64,000 bases of DNA from Rutidosis leptorrhynchoides (lineage: Eukaryota; Streptophyta; Magnoliopsida; Asterales; Asteraceae): contig NC_092333.1 in the NCBI RefSeq assembly GCF_046630445.1, forward strand, positions 714,790,001 through 714,854,000. Reading direction: 5' to 3'. A program made the position numbers and the translations under genes. Every line of letters starts with the position of its first letter. The first letter of the stretch is position 1. Positions 47,484 to 63,900 of this stretch are shown piece after piece. The notes beneath the pieces were generated by a model. That model was given only the letters and a program-made list of their open reading frames with translations, ran no database searches and was not told the DNA's origin.

Positions 47484-47518
47484 AATTTTTTTTATTGATC
47501 AACTTTTGAAAGAAGAAA

Positions 47519-47780
47519 ACATAGATTGGAAAAAATAGGTTATGAGTGAGAGTATGAGGGAATAGTAATACCAAGGCTAGAGGGCCAATCCGAAGCTACC
47601 ACATTAGCTCCGAACATCTACCACCAAGCCACTCATAAATGAATATAAACATATAGATGGGAAAAAATAGGTTATGAGTGAGGTTATGAGCGAATAGTAA
47701 TACCAAGGCTAGAGAGCCAATCCGAAGCTACAACATCGGCTCCGAACCTCTACCACCAAGCCACTCACAAAAGAATATAT
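47519..47780. repeat. 130-base tandem duplication
   Basis: Two head-to-tail copies (47519-47648 and 47649-47780), sharing aataggttatgagtgag, agtaataccaaggctagag and ctaccaccaagccactca, with about ten differences. Confidence 0.9.
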
Positions 47781-48357
47781 GTAAAATTTGTTTCCTTGGC
47801 TTGAGTCACTGCTTTCAAATTTAATTGAAGTCAGTTCTCGTGAAAGTCTTGTCGTGGTATTTTCAACTCTAAACGGGATATTTTAATTGTATACAGGTGA
47901 CTCGCTTTCAGTTTTAGTCCAACTCGTTGCTTCCATTTACATTTTGGCCTTAAACTTTTACAAGTGTCATTTCAAGTACCTCATTAAGTTTCTACTTAAA
48001 AAATTGCTAAATGTTATTAGTTTTTTTTACAAAACTTTTATATAATTTATATATATGTTTGTTTTCTCTTTGTAAATTCTTCAAATAAAATATGACTTTC
48101 ATAGAAAATTTGATTTGATTTCAAAAAAAGATAATCAAAAAAGAGACCAAACCAAGAGTACACGTCACATAACAAAGTTGCATACATGTGTTTGGTAGGT
48201 TTAGATTATAAGTGAACAATCAACCAGTCCTACATTTTTCAAACAATTTTTGTACAAGAAACATACAGCATGGATATTCACATTCACAATGCATATGTGT
48301 ATATCTAACAAAACTATGAATAACATTTAGTCAAATGCAAATCCAATACAAATAAAA
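47781..48357. other. Downstream flank of the GLR gene
   Basis: Non-coding. It should contain the GLR 3' untranslated region on the minus strand; the last exon stop codon is at 48358-48360. No distinct polyadenylation signal could be chosen. Confidence 0.4.
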
Positions 48358-52805
<4,448 letters not shown>

Positions 52806-53110
52806 TTTATTTTTATTTTATTTATAAAAATAGAAGATAGTTATAAAGTGTAGTACTGTAATATTTTGGTTAAATATCCATATCCATACCAGTGAAATTA
52901 AAAGATGGGAATTTAGGGTAGATCAGGTGGACAAAAGTGGGGTTGAGTGGCTTATGAAGAAAGTGAAGGATATTAAATTTAGATGATGCACGTGTGTAAT
53001 GTTAGTGGAGGTTTGTTTAGAAAGAAGAAGTGGTGTTTTGATGGCTAGAGAATATAATCATCACTTGGTTGTTGGTAAGTGGTCCATAAGTCAAATGAGT
53101 ATAGAGACAG
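52806..53110 (-). promoter_or_regulatory. GLR upstream region
   Basis: About 300 bases upstream of the GLR ATG. Blocks such as agatgggaatttaggg, aaaagtggggttgagtggc and ataatcatcacttggttgttgg recur at 63437-63900 in front of the partial copy. A TATA-like tataaataaa on the minus strand lies very close to the ATG and may not be the functional box. Confidence 0.5.
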
Positions 53111-53461
53111 GACTATTCTAACGTTGTGTTCTTTGAGTTTTTATTGAGCGGAAAAAGATTGACAGAAACAGGGGACGCTCGGATGGGAAACAAAGTAATC
53201 GATCGTTCAGTGCTCAGGATTTTTCAGAGTTCCATTTTTTTATGTACATACAGACATAATCGGAGATTTGAGAAGCTGAGAACTAGGGAAACACAACTAA
53301 AGCAACGAAGACAAAGCACAATAGGCTCAAAAACAGCAATCAATGACATTAGGAAGAAAAAAAAAAGTCCACTAGCATTTTAGAAAGACCGAAAGGATCT
53401 TTTTATTACTTTATATTATCCGTTAGGAGCCAAGAGCATTTTTTTCACCTTGTTCTATGCC
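53111..53461. other. Unassigned DNA upstream of GLR
   Basis: An 85-codon open frame at 53126-53383 has no recognisable domain and is probably chance. Nothing else seen. Confidence 0.3.
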
Positions 53462-54287
53462 CTCAATATTAACGGATATTAGACGTAGACAATATCTTAT
53501 GTAATATCTAGCATTAAATGTAGGCATATCTATCCATATCTCATATTAAATGTAGGATCCCTAAAATCAAGGGATATGAGATCAGATCATGTACTATATA
53601 TTTGGCCTCTTTGATCAATAAGAATCATGGGTGAATTATAACATTCTAACATGGTATCAGAGGGTTTGATTCAAAACCTAGTCGGCCGAATGTGTGCCGC
53701 TTCTGCTCTACCACCCATCAAATCTTCCAATCAACCACCGAACCTATAATTCGCTCTTCTATCTATCTTTCTTTTGTTTTTCAATTCTTGCAAAAAGCAT
53801 CCAAACCACGGTTGAAATATACACCGTTTCAGTTCCCGTCTTCTATATTTCTTTTCTTCTTCAATTTCTGCAAAAAGCATTCAAATACGGTTGAAATATA
53901 CACCGTTGCAAATCTTCCTATCCACCATCAATACCGAACCTCTTCGGTCTTCTATCTATATTTTCTTTTGCATTTCAATTTCCTGCAATCAAAAAAAAAA
54001 TCACGGTTGAAATAGACACCTCATCTCACCACCGGAGCAGCAACATCACGGTTGAAATATACACCGTTTCAGAAATCATCACCCCTTCTGTAATCAATTT
54101 CTTCAACGATCACCCTCCTTCCGTTCACGTGTTCTCCCTCTAATCTCTGTTTTATTTTTTTATCTTTTTTTGTTAAAAAAAAAAAGGGTTGTACCACTGT
54201 TCGCCGTCGGTTATACTTCTAGTACACTCTGTTTTTTGTATGCTCATCTTTAGATTATTTCCTGATCAACATATAGTCTACCTATTT

Positions 54288-54352
54288 CGTGTATCTTTTA
54301 TTTATTAATAATGCTACTTGCCTTTCAAAAAAAAAAAAAAAAAAAAAAAAAA
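54288..54352 (+). mobile_element. 65-bp LINE-tail insertion inside the TRIM element
   Basis: About 38 bases ending in the LINE-style ctacttgcctttc, plus an A-run. Flanked by a 20-base target duplication starting aacatatagtctacc at 54268-54287 and 54353-54372. This fits extreme 5' truncation by LINE target-primed reverse transcription. Confidence 0.8.
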
Positions 54353-54478
54353 AACATATAGTCTACCTATTTAATATATATTTTAGTTTACGTATGGGAA
54401 ACCAATCCCATAAATCATGGGATAATAGTCTACCTACACCCACTATCATATTTTTTTTTATTTTCTTTGTCCCCACTT

Positions 54479-54480
<2 letters not shown>

Positions 54481-54543
<63 letters not shown>
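54481..54543. repeat. (TA)n microsatellite in the TRIM element
   Basis: About 31 TA units; an A-run and an AAT run follow at 54615-54655. Confidence 0.95.
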
Positions 54544-54547
<4 letters not shown>

Positions 54548-55657
54548 CTATATATTCCGTTTATTAATCGGCGTGAGAATGAGCCGTCTAGCTTGACTAG
54601 ATTCCAAACCTCGAAAAAAAAAAAAAAAAAAAATAATAATAATAATAATAATAAGAATAATCTCTTCCGATAAAGACTGGTTATCGTCAACAAAGTTCAA
54701 TGTCCAAGTCCTGCTCAATCCTTAGGCAAAGCAAGCCACGACGTAAAAAAAATGTTACGGAAAAGGAAACGCATTCAAGCAATACGCAACTACATCAACG
54801 AATATCAGTCTGCTCGGAAAGAACAATGTTATTTAGTTTTAGCGTTTTAATCCAGTTTGACCGTTCATTCCTCTCTCGCTCAAACTGCGGGGGGGATGTT
54901 AACGGATATTAGACGTAGACAATATCTTATGTAATATCTAGCATTAAATGTAGGCATATCTATCTATATCTCATATTAAATGTAGGATCCCTAAAATCAA
55001 GGGATATGAGATCAGATCATGTACTATATATTTGGCCTCTTTAATCAATAAAAATCATGAGTGAATTATAACATTCTATCACTCAAAAGATAGAAATAGA
55101 GTGTGAGAAAAATGGGAGTATATATTATATGACATAATATTCTCAATTCTTAAACTAAAAGTAAAATGAAAGAATAAAAGAAATATATGTTATAAAATAT
55201 CTAGATTGGATGTTAATTTTATTATTATTATATTTCTTGCATAGTAATATTTTATACTATAAATAGACATGTATGGTAGCCATTTAAGGTGTACCATTTC
55301 TCTTGAAATATCAATATCAATATTTCTTCTTTCTTTCTTCTCTCTTTTTCTCTCTTTGTTCTTATAACCATTAAAGGTAGTTATAAGCCTACTGAATTAT
55401 AACACGTTATCAGCACGAAGAGCTTAGTGTAATCAAAGGATATCTCAAACGATCACGAGTCACTAATCAAGGTATGAAATTATTAATAATTTTCACACTC
55501 GGACATATCAAATTTTGGACTACTAACATTTTGAACTACTAATTTTTATTAAGTTCTTAGTGCATTTGTATTGTTCTTATTATATGGTTGGCTCTGCCAC
55601 CTAAATTATATATGGTCGACACTGTCGCCTAACTATCATTTATGTTTACTAACTTTT

Positions 55658-55957
55658 ATTAACTTCACTAACATTTATATTTATGTTATTTAAGTTATAT
55701 ATGGTCGGTTATACCGCCTGAATTATATTTTCTGTAATCTAACTCTTATTAACTTCACTAACATTTATATTTATGTTATTTAAGTTATATATGGTCGGTT
55801 ATACCGCCTGAATTATATTTTCTGTAATCTAACTCTTATTAACTTCACTAACATTTATATTTATGTTATTTAAGTTATATATGGTCGGTTATACCGCCTG
55901 AATTATATTTTCTGTAATCTAACTCTTATTAACTTCACTAACATTTATATTTATGTT
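55658..55957. repeat. 90-base tandem repeat in the copia leader
   Basis: Three full, nearly identical units and a partial one, each with atatggtcggttataccgcc. Earlier, looser relatives (tatggttggctctgccacc, tatggtcgacactgtcgcc) lie at 55581-55632. Confidence 0.95.
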
Positions 55958-56162
55958 AATAAGACCTCATGATTGTACGCAACACGTCATTTGACAACAC
56001 GATACTTTATGTACGCAACACGTCATTTGACAACACGGTACCATGGGTCGAGATTAATTCCGATCAATACGAATACGATGGGGTCTTTATATGTTATCTA
56101 ACATTTATGATTACTTATGCAATTAATCATTATTTATTTCATGCATACTAATGTTTATTCTT

Positions 56163-56648
56163 AAATTTATAAATCTTAAAAGTTAAAATAAGAAAAAGTA
56201 GTTTGTATTTTTATTAAAAGTAAATCTTAAAAGTTAAAATACAAAAAGTAGTTTGTGTTTTTATTAAAAGTAAATCTTAAAAGTTAAAATACAAAAAGTA
56301 GTTTGTATTTTTATTAAAAGTAAATCTTAAAAGTTAAAATAAAAAAAGTAGTTTGTATTTTTATTAAAAAGTAAATCTTAAAAGTTAAAATAAAAAAAAG
56401 TAGTTTGTATTTTTATTAAAAGTAAATCTTAAAAGTTAAAATACAAAAAGTAGTTTGTATTTTTATTAAAAGTAAATCTTAAAAGTTAAAATACAAAAAG
56501 TAGTTTGTGTTTTTATTAAAAGTAAATCTTAAAAGTTAAAATAAAAAAAAGTAGTTTGTATTTTTATTAAAAAGTAAATCTTAAAAGTTAAAATAAAAAA
56601 AAGTAGTTTGTATTTTTATTAAAAGTAAATCTTAAAAGTTAAAATAAG
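56163..56648. repeat. 50-base tandem array in the copia leader
   Basis: About ten units of aaatcttaaaagttaaaat, then aaaagtagtttgtatttt, then tattaaaagt. Units differ mainly in the length of A-runs. Confidence 0.95.
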
Positions 56649-56699
56649 AAGAAAAAAAAGGAATGGTAAAATGGAGTAGCTTTTTGTCAAAAATGAAGT

Positions 56700-58116
56700 A
56701 TTGAAAATGAGGTGGTCTCCTTCTATAATTAAAAAAAATATACTTTCATCAAATGAATTTTTTTTTGTGGCCGACAATTCCAAACACGAGTCAGTGTTTA
56801 GTTTATCAAGAATATCTCTTGATTTGGTGAAAGGTCACGATCACGATATCGGGTGTTGTGAAAGAATTAAAAAAATTAGTCAAGTGGCCTTTTAAAAACT
56901 AGAAAGTTTTTTTTTAAACAAAAAGTTTTTATATATTTATAATTTACAGGTAACGTAAAAAAAAAAGGAAGTTTTTTTTTAAAAAAACAAAGAAAGTGTT
57001 TAAATGAGTTTTATAGAAAGGGGGAAAGCAAAGTAAAAAAAAAAAAACTTTTTTCAAAACTTGTCAAATGTTTTGTTAAAAACGTGACCGTTGAAAAAAA
57101 AGGAGGTTAAATAATAAAACTTAAAAAAATAAATTATTTTTTTAAGAGTGTGCATCAAAATGGCTCGTTTAATAATGAGGAGTTAAAAAAAGATAGTCAA
57201 ATTGTTTCAACGAACAAGGGTTCAATTGGATGTTTCTTAAAAAAAAAAAAATCCAAATTTCCAGTTATTTGATTTAAAAAAAAAAAAGAAAAAAAAAACC
57301 GTCACCTATTACCCCAACCATACAACACCACTGATGCCACGTTATTTCTTTTTCTATTTCAAACGACCATAAACCATTGAATGGATCCTTGCAAAAATTA
57401 TTAACATTGTTGTTTGGAAACAAGTGACGAGTATTAATATTATACCCTCGACAAGCTGATAATGACAAGGAATTTGTGGCCTGTTTAAATGTGATATATA
57501 ATTTAATCAAATGAAAGTGCACCACTTGATATAATTTACCCCACATGTACGTAAAATAAGAATGGGTTGATTGGTAGCATAACCTTTCTTGGTCCACCAA
57601 TATCCTTTTTCTTTAATGAGCCGTGATTTGTGAAAATGTGTATTGGAATTATTAGTCTACTATGATTAATTTTGGCCGTGAACATGATAAGGAGAATTAG
57701 GATATAATTGAAACATTTACAAGTGGGGGTAGTTACAAAAGTAAAAAATAAAAATAAAAAAATCCGCGGGTACGGGTAATGGATCCAATGAATCCGCATC
57801 CACGACCCGCGGGTGCTATCCCTAATTGTGACAAATACAAATCAACTAAAAGTCTAAAAGATAAATGCTCTTATAGGGACCAAATGTTCACAATAATTGC
57901 CTAAGCTATATATGAAACAAATAGTTCATCAAGAAAAAAATATGCATCTAAAGCTTCTACTGAAAATTAATGTGCAAGGTACAACATATAACTATATGGT
58001 CAAATTCATTTGAGCCTTCGGAGTCACAAGTATATGATGTATATATATTACTCAATTAACAAAATAGTAAATCGAAATTAATTCATATGAATAGTAAAAC
58101 GAAATTAATTAATTTA
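56700..58116. other. Interior of the decayed copia element, no domain seen
   Basis: About 1.4 kb where gag would be expected, with many A-runs and no recognisable protein. A ccgcgggt word pair frames a short block at about 57762-57812. Confidence 0.4.
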
Positions 58117-58125
58117 CTATTCACA

Positions 58126-58430
58126 TAAAAAGCGCATATGATTAAAAAGCGCATATGATGAAAAGCGCATATGATGAAAAGCGTAGCGCATATAATAAGC
58201 GCGTATGATAAAAAGCGAATATGATGAAAAGCGCAGCGCATATGATGAAAAGCGCATATGATTAAAAGCGCATATGGTGAAAAGCACAGCGCATATGATT
58301 AAAAGCGTATATGGTGAAAAGGATATATGATGAAAAAGCACATATGGTGATTTATGAAGAAAAAAAAAACACATATGGTGATTAATGGAAAGCACATATA
58401 GTGATTAATGAAAAGTATATTGTGAAAAAG
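58126..58430. repeat. AAAAGCGCATATGATG array
   Basis: The word aagcgcatatgat and variants (aagcgtatatggtg, aagcacatatggtg) recur about 20 times in 300 bases with a basic period near 15. Confidence 0.9.
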
Positions 58431-61400
58431 AATTACAAATGTTTCTTGAAAGAATTCAAGGTAAGATATATGAACCAATTCATCCATCATGTGAACCATT
58501 TTGATATTTCATGGTTCTAATAGACGCATCTAGCGGATGGTCTCATATTTGTATGTTATCAAGCCGTAATATGGCATTTGCAAAGTTTCTTGCACAAATT
58601 ATTAAATTGAGAACATATTATTCTGATTACACCATTAAAAGGATGAGACTTGATAATGCTGGTGAGTTAACATCTCAAGCATTTAATGATCATTATATAT
58701 CTACAGGGATTGTTGTTGAACATCCAGTTGCTCATGTGCATACACAAAATTGGTTTAGCTGAATCAATAGATAAACGCTTGCAGCTAATAAATAGACAAT
58801 TGATAATGAGTACAAAACTCTCAATATTTATATGTGGACATGTAAATTTACATGCTGCGACATTAATTCGCATTATACCATGTGGAAGTCATAAATATTT
58901 TCACTTACTACTTGATTTTGGCCAAGAGTCAAATATTTTCCACCTTAGAACATTGGTTGTGCAGTGTATGTTCCAATTGTATCACCACAACACAATAAAA
59001 TGTTTTTTCAAAGAAAGATGGTAATATATTTTGGATATAAAACATCTTCAATCATAAGATATATTGAACCCATGATGGGTGATGTTTTTTTTACAGCACG
59101 TTTTGCTGATTGTCATTTTAATAAAACATTGTTCCCTAGATTAGGGGGTGAAGTAAAAAAAATAAATAAAATGATGCTTCATATTAAGGTATATTGAACT
59201 CGCACAAAAGAATGTGAAACGAAAGTTCAAAAATAATGCATATGCAAGAACTTGCAAATTAATTACTTTATGCATTTACAGATATAAAAAAGTGACTAAA
59301 TCATATATACCAGCGATAAATGCTCCAGCTCGAACTGAAATTCCAAAAGCTGGCAATAATGTCACTGTTGAGTCTTTGCCACGCATCAAACGTGGAAGAT
59401 CAATTGGTTCCAAAGATAAAAATCCTCGAAAAAAAATCAGCTGATAATGAGGTAAAAGAAAGTGTTCAAGAAGAACCACAAATCAATATTCCTTCTGCAG
59501 AGGATATTGATAAATGTAAATACTAAAATTGCGATAAATTATGCAATATTATGGAACCGAAATAAAATTAAAATCTCTATGAGATATTTTCATATAATGT
59601 TACAATGACATCATGAATAAAGATGATGATCTGGAACTAAAATCTGTCATTGAATATACAAAATGGACATGATTGAGCTCAATGGAAAGGAGCAATACGA
59701 GCTGAATTAGAATCGCTCGATAAAAGAAAAGTTTTCGGATCAATCGCTATCACTTTTAAAGATGTGAAACGTATGGGATACAAATGAATTTTTATCCGAA
59801 AAGAAACGTGCAAATGAAGTTACAAGGCAAAAGTAGACTTGTAACTCAATATTTCCCACAATGACCAGAAATGAATTAGGAGGAAAATTTATCCTCCTGT
59901 AATGGATACAATTACTTATTAGATACTTAATCAACCTGATAGTTATTTAAATGCATCTCATGAATGTTGTTACTACTTATCTGTATGGATCACTTAATAG
60001 TGATATATATGAATATACCTAAAGGGTTAAGGTATCATAAGCATCTAATGTAAAACCCAAGGGAATATATTTCATTAAATCACAAAGATTTCTAAATGGG
60101 TTTATACAAACGGGACGTATGTGGTATAACCGATTAAATGACTACTTGATAAAAAAAAAGGGTATACATATAAACTTATTTTGCACGTATGTTTTATAAA
60201 AACAATGTCCGAATATGTGATCATAGCTGTTTATGTTGATGATCTTAATATCATAGGTACAAATAAAGAAATCTATGAAATTATTCAACTTCTAAAGAAT
60301 TATTTTGAAATAAAAAATCTTGAAAAAACCAAGTATTACCTTGGATTGCAAATTGAGCATATGCCTAATGGTCTACTTGTACATCAAACAACTTATACTG
60401 AAAAGATTTTAAAACATTTTTTTTTAAAGATAAAACCAATTGGTTGTTAGATCACTCAATATTAACACTGATCCATTTCATCCCCGTGAAGATCATGAAG
60501 ATATTAACGGATCAGAAGTTCCATATATTAGTACAATTGGGACTGTTATGTATCTTACAAATTGTACAAGACCTGACATTTCTTTTGCAGTTATTTTGTT
60601 GACAAGGTTCAACTCAGCCCTTACAAAAAGACATTGGAATGGGACAAACACATATTTTGATACCCTTGAGAAACTGCTGATTTAAAATTATTTTATTCTA
60701 ACGTTTCAAAACAAGATTTGGTTGATTATGTATATGCAGGTCATTCATCAAATCCTCATAAAGATAAATCTCAAACTCGATATGTATTCCTAAATGGAGG
60801 TACCACAAAATCATGGCGTTCTTAAAACAAACACTTGTTGCAACATCATCAAATCATGACGAAGTGATTGCATTATATGAAACTACTCGAAAATGTGTTT
60901 GGTTGAGATCAATGACACAAATCATTATTGATTCTTGTGGACTAGAACGCTATAAAAGACTAACAACTATCTTCACCAACAACTATATATGAAGATAATG
61001 CAGCTTGCATAATACAAATGAAAGAAGAGTATCAAAAGTGACTGAACAAAATATAAATACTGACAAGGCGCCAAAGCCATAGACGGTCTTAACGGTCATA
61101 AGTTTGATGGAAAAGAATGGCATGTTGGTAAGGTTCAGAAAAGACTACAAGGGAATATGAATTGAAACAAGGGTTTGAGCAAACCATGAAGGAGATTGTA
61201 GACAAATCACAGGGGCTAAACTTCTACATAAAAGATTTAGATGATACAGTTTCAGATGAAAACCTCAGATTCTTCTCATATACTCAAGATCTCGTAAAAG
61301 ACAACCAGATTAAAATGAGATACGTTCAATCAACAACTCTGCTGATCTTTATACCAAAGCACTGCCAACTGCTATTTTCAGAACACACGTTCATAATATT

Positions 61401-61802
61401 GACATGAGGCATGTTCAGAAGATGTAACAACTCAGGCGTTGCCTACTTGAGGGGGAGTCAACTCTATGCTGCACTCTTTTTCCCTTAGCTAAAGTTTTAT
61501 CCCAATGAGTTTTCTTTAGCAAGGTTTTTAACGAGGCAGTACTAGTTATTCTCTAATAAAATTGTCATCCAAGGGGGAGTGTTATAAAATATCTAGATTG
61601 GATGTTAATTTTATTATTATTATATTTCTTGCATAGTAATATTTTATACTATAAATAGACATGTATGGTAGCCATTTAAGGTGTACCATTTCTCTTGAAA
61701 TATCAATATCAATATTTCTTCTTTCTTTCTTCTCTCTTTTTCTCTCTTTGTTCTTATAACCATTAAAGGTAGTTATAAGTCTACTGAATTATAACAATAT
61801 AA

Positions 61803-62545
61803 ATAAAATAAACATTTTTTATATTTAACTCCTGATTCATTGGGCTAAACGATGCTAAAGTGGTACAAAGCCAATCGGTTGTTAGCCTTACATAATCACT
61901 CGTCATCATATTTAACTTATTCGCCACATCAAATATTTTTAGAGGATTAATTTGAACAGTATAAACACGAGGACCAAGTGGGATCGATTCATTAAGGACA
62001 TTAACGATATCATTAAGATTATAAGCAGTGGGCAAAACTAAAGAAAAATTACCATTTCTTCCATATTCATCATCAACATATATTGGGATAACTTCTTTCC
62101 ACCCATAGAAATCGATCAAGTAGGGGAATTGGAGGGAAGATGGAGTAGGATGCGTGACCGCAAACAAAATAATTGGTACTTGTACACCATTTGCAATTTG
62201 AGATATCATATGAGCTACGGTTGATGATTGTGGACCAATTATCGCCGCCACGTCTCTCTCGAGCATATGTAATGATGACAAAATGGTTCCAGCAAACTTT
62301 TTTCTCAGTAACATTAACTTATAAATCTATCAGAAACTGCAAGGTAATCAATGTATCGTAACATAAATCAACAATCAAACATTTACGTTTTCCACTTCTC
62401 CTAATGTATTCACATTTGGCATTACTTGATTATTTATATGATTATCAAACAGTTAAAAGCTACCATACAGTAAACAATTATTGTATATATATCAACTAAT
62501 TAATTGAGATGTTCAATTCCCTTTCCCTTACTCTTTCCAATTAAC
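61803..62545 (-). pseudogene. Partial GLR duplicate
   Basis: The minus-strand segment at about 62275-61835 matches the first part of GLR exon 2, from MLERDVAAIIGPQ to TTDWLCTTLASFSP. It lacks internal blocks present in the intact gene: the stretch FFRNTQSDSYQMAAMAN, part of the FSLDDEVEKRKSK stretch, and small pieces. The sequence at 62372-62545 matches GLR intron 1. Nothing of the channel domain remains, and a copia element adjoins the broken end. It is a host gene relic from a local duplication of the 48358-53110 gene. Confidence 0.9.
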
Positions 62546-62548
62546 GCG

Positions 62549-63250
62549 TGATGGGCAATTTCAAAATTTAACTTTATTTTCAGCCTTTTTCTTTGTTGGT
62601 TCCTTATTTTTATATCGTTTAGCTACGTTGATCCCTTCATTTTACAATTACTGCGTAGGTGGTCCTCTGTGTAACTTTCGTTAAACAAATTGTTAACTCT
62701 TTACACGTACATTGCATGTGAGGTAAATACGTCTTTTTACCCTTCATTCTCATCTCCATCTTCATCTTCATCTCCATCTTCTTCACTAAAACATCATAAA
62801 CCCTAACTGAATTAACCCATCTACATCAAACACATCGAATAAAGTTGTTATTGCACGAGGGGTTTTCTTTTTCAAACTTTTGAAACCAAATCAAATTTAA
62901 CGGACTTTCAAACTCTTGAAACCAATTAAGTATTGTTATTGTACGAGCGGTTTTTTTACGTATTTGATTTTTATAGTTTAATTAAATTAAGGTTTATGAT
63001 GTTTCAATGAAGAAGATGAAGATGTAGATGGAGATGAAAATGAAAATTAATGATGAGTATAAAAAGACATATTTACCCTCACATGGAATGCACATGTCAA
63101 TAGTTTACTAATTTCACGAAGTTAGACGAAGGGACCACCCACGTAACAATTGTTAAATGAGGGGATCATCGCAGCTAAATAATATAGAAACGAGGGACCA
63201 ACATAAAAAAATGCTGAAAATGAATTAATAAGATGAAAATGCCCATCCCC
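62549..63250. mobile_element. Foldback (long inverted repeat) DNA element, ~700 bp
   Basis: Arms of about 250-300 bases at 62549-62850 and 62960-63250 pair in reverse complement (gatgggcaatttc with gaaaatgcccatc; gttggttccttatttttat with its partner at 63190-63208; ggtttatgatgttt with aaacatcataaacc). The ends are gatgggcatttt-like. Flanks aattaacgcgtga and taattacgtgacgg may be a diverged target duplication; superfamily is uncertain, perhaps Mutator. Confidence 0.65.
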
Positions 63251-63436
63251 TTTTAATTACGTGACGGCACTAATAGACAAATTGACGGCCGTTTGACAGA
63301 GGAACTCTTATTGCACTTTTTTGAAAATTGTGGGATTCTAAATGCCAAAAAAAACCCGGGGGACTTTAGTTGCAAATAGTGTATAGTCAAGGGACGAACG
63401 GAAAAGAAAAAGTAAAACAAAAACAACTTATGAATG
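63251..63436. other. Unassigned DNA in the lost exon 1 interval
   Basis: No GLR exon 1 sequence is found here, though the neighbouring upstream and intron parts of the duplicate are present. No gene seen. Confidence 0.4.
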
Positions 63437-63900
63437 TAGTAATGTTTTAGTTAGATATCCATACCCATGAAAATTAGAAGATGGGAATTTAGGGGGTTAG
63501 ATCAGGTGTACAAAAGTGGGGTTGAGTGGCTTTTGAATAAAATGAAGGAATAAAATGGCGAGCGATATATCCAACATGAAAATTACTTCATCCACCATAA
63601 AAATGCATTTGTACAGTATAAATACATAATGCACAATTTGTGGTGAATATAGTAATTTTTATGTTGGATATATCTGTTGAATATATCAATTCCCAATGCG
63701 CATGTGTATTTTAGTGGGTTGTGTTAAAAGAACATGTGTTTTTTCGATGGCTAAATAAGCAAATAAGAATATCAAATTAATGTTAGTGGGTTATGTTAAA
63801 AGAAATGCTGTTTTTTTCTTATAGCTAGAAAAGAATACGTATAATATAATCACTTGGTTGTTGGTTGTGGTCCCTAACCATGAGTCAAATGAGAAATCGG
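63437..63900 (-). promoter_or_regulatory. Duplicated GLR upstream region
   Basis: Matches 52855-53100 in the same order (agatgggaatttaggg, aaaagtggggttgagtggct, ataatcacttggttgttgg, gagtcaaatgag). It is interrupted by a small MITE and a local repeat of the gttagtgggtt block (63706 and 63783). Confidence 0.75.
63564..63674. mobile_element. 111-bp foldback MITE
   Basis: Inverted arms of about 34 bases (gatatatccaacatgaaaat at the left; its near-perfect complement at the right) with a short loop. Target duplication not clear. Absent from the matching position upstream of the intact GLR. Confidence 0.7.

Larger units (their letters stand above)
53467..55081 (+). mobile_element. TRIM-like small LTR retroelement, 1.6 kb
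   Basis: LTRs of 185 bases at 53467-53651 and 54897-55081, flanked by target duplication CTCAA (53462-53466 and 55082-55086). A primer site tggtatcagaggg starts at 53652 and a purine tract (gcgggggggat) precedes the 3' LTR. The 1.25 kb interior has no gag or pol and holds several cggttgaaatatacacc words, a TA and an AAT microsatellite and a LINE-tail insert. LTR divergence is about six sites in 185, suggesting roughly one million years. Structurally whole but non-coding, so it depended on another element's proteins. Confidence 0.9.
55188..61796 (+). mobile_element. Ty1/copia retrotransposon with decayed interior, 6.6 kb
   Basis: LTRs of 217 bases at 55188-55404 and 61580-61796, TGTTATAAAA...ATTATAACA, differing at about one site. 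Target duplication ATATA at 55183-55187 and 61797-61801. A ttatcagcacg primer-type site follows the 5' LTR at about 55407, and a purine tract (aagggggagtg) precedes the 3' LTR. Integrase remains at about 58510-58770 and reverse transcriptase (YVDDLNII) at 60181-60690, followed by an RNase H remnant, in copia order. Gag and protease are not recognisable. The coding part is heavily broken, with well over ten breaks. The LTRs suggest a very recent insertion, at most a few hundred thousand years. Confidence 0.9.

Noticed and set aside
54700-54912. 70-codon frame in the small LTR element
   Set aside because: No gag or pol similarity; ends in the purine tract and is likely chance.
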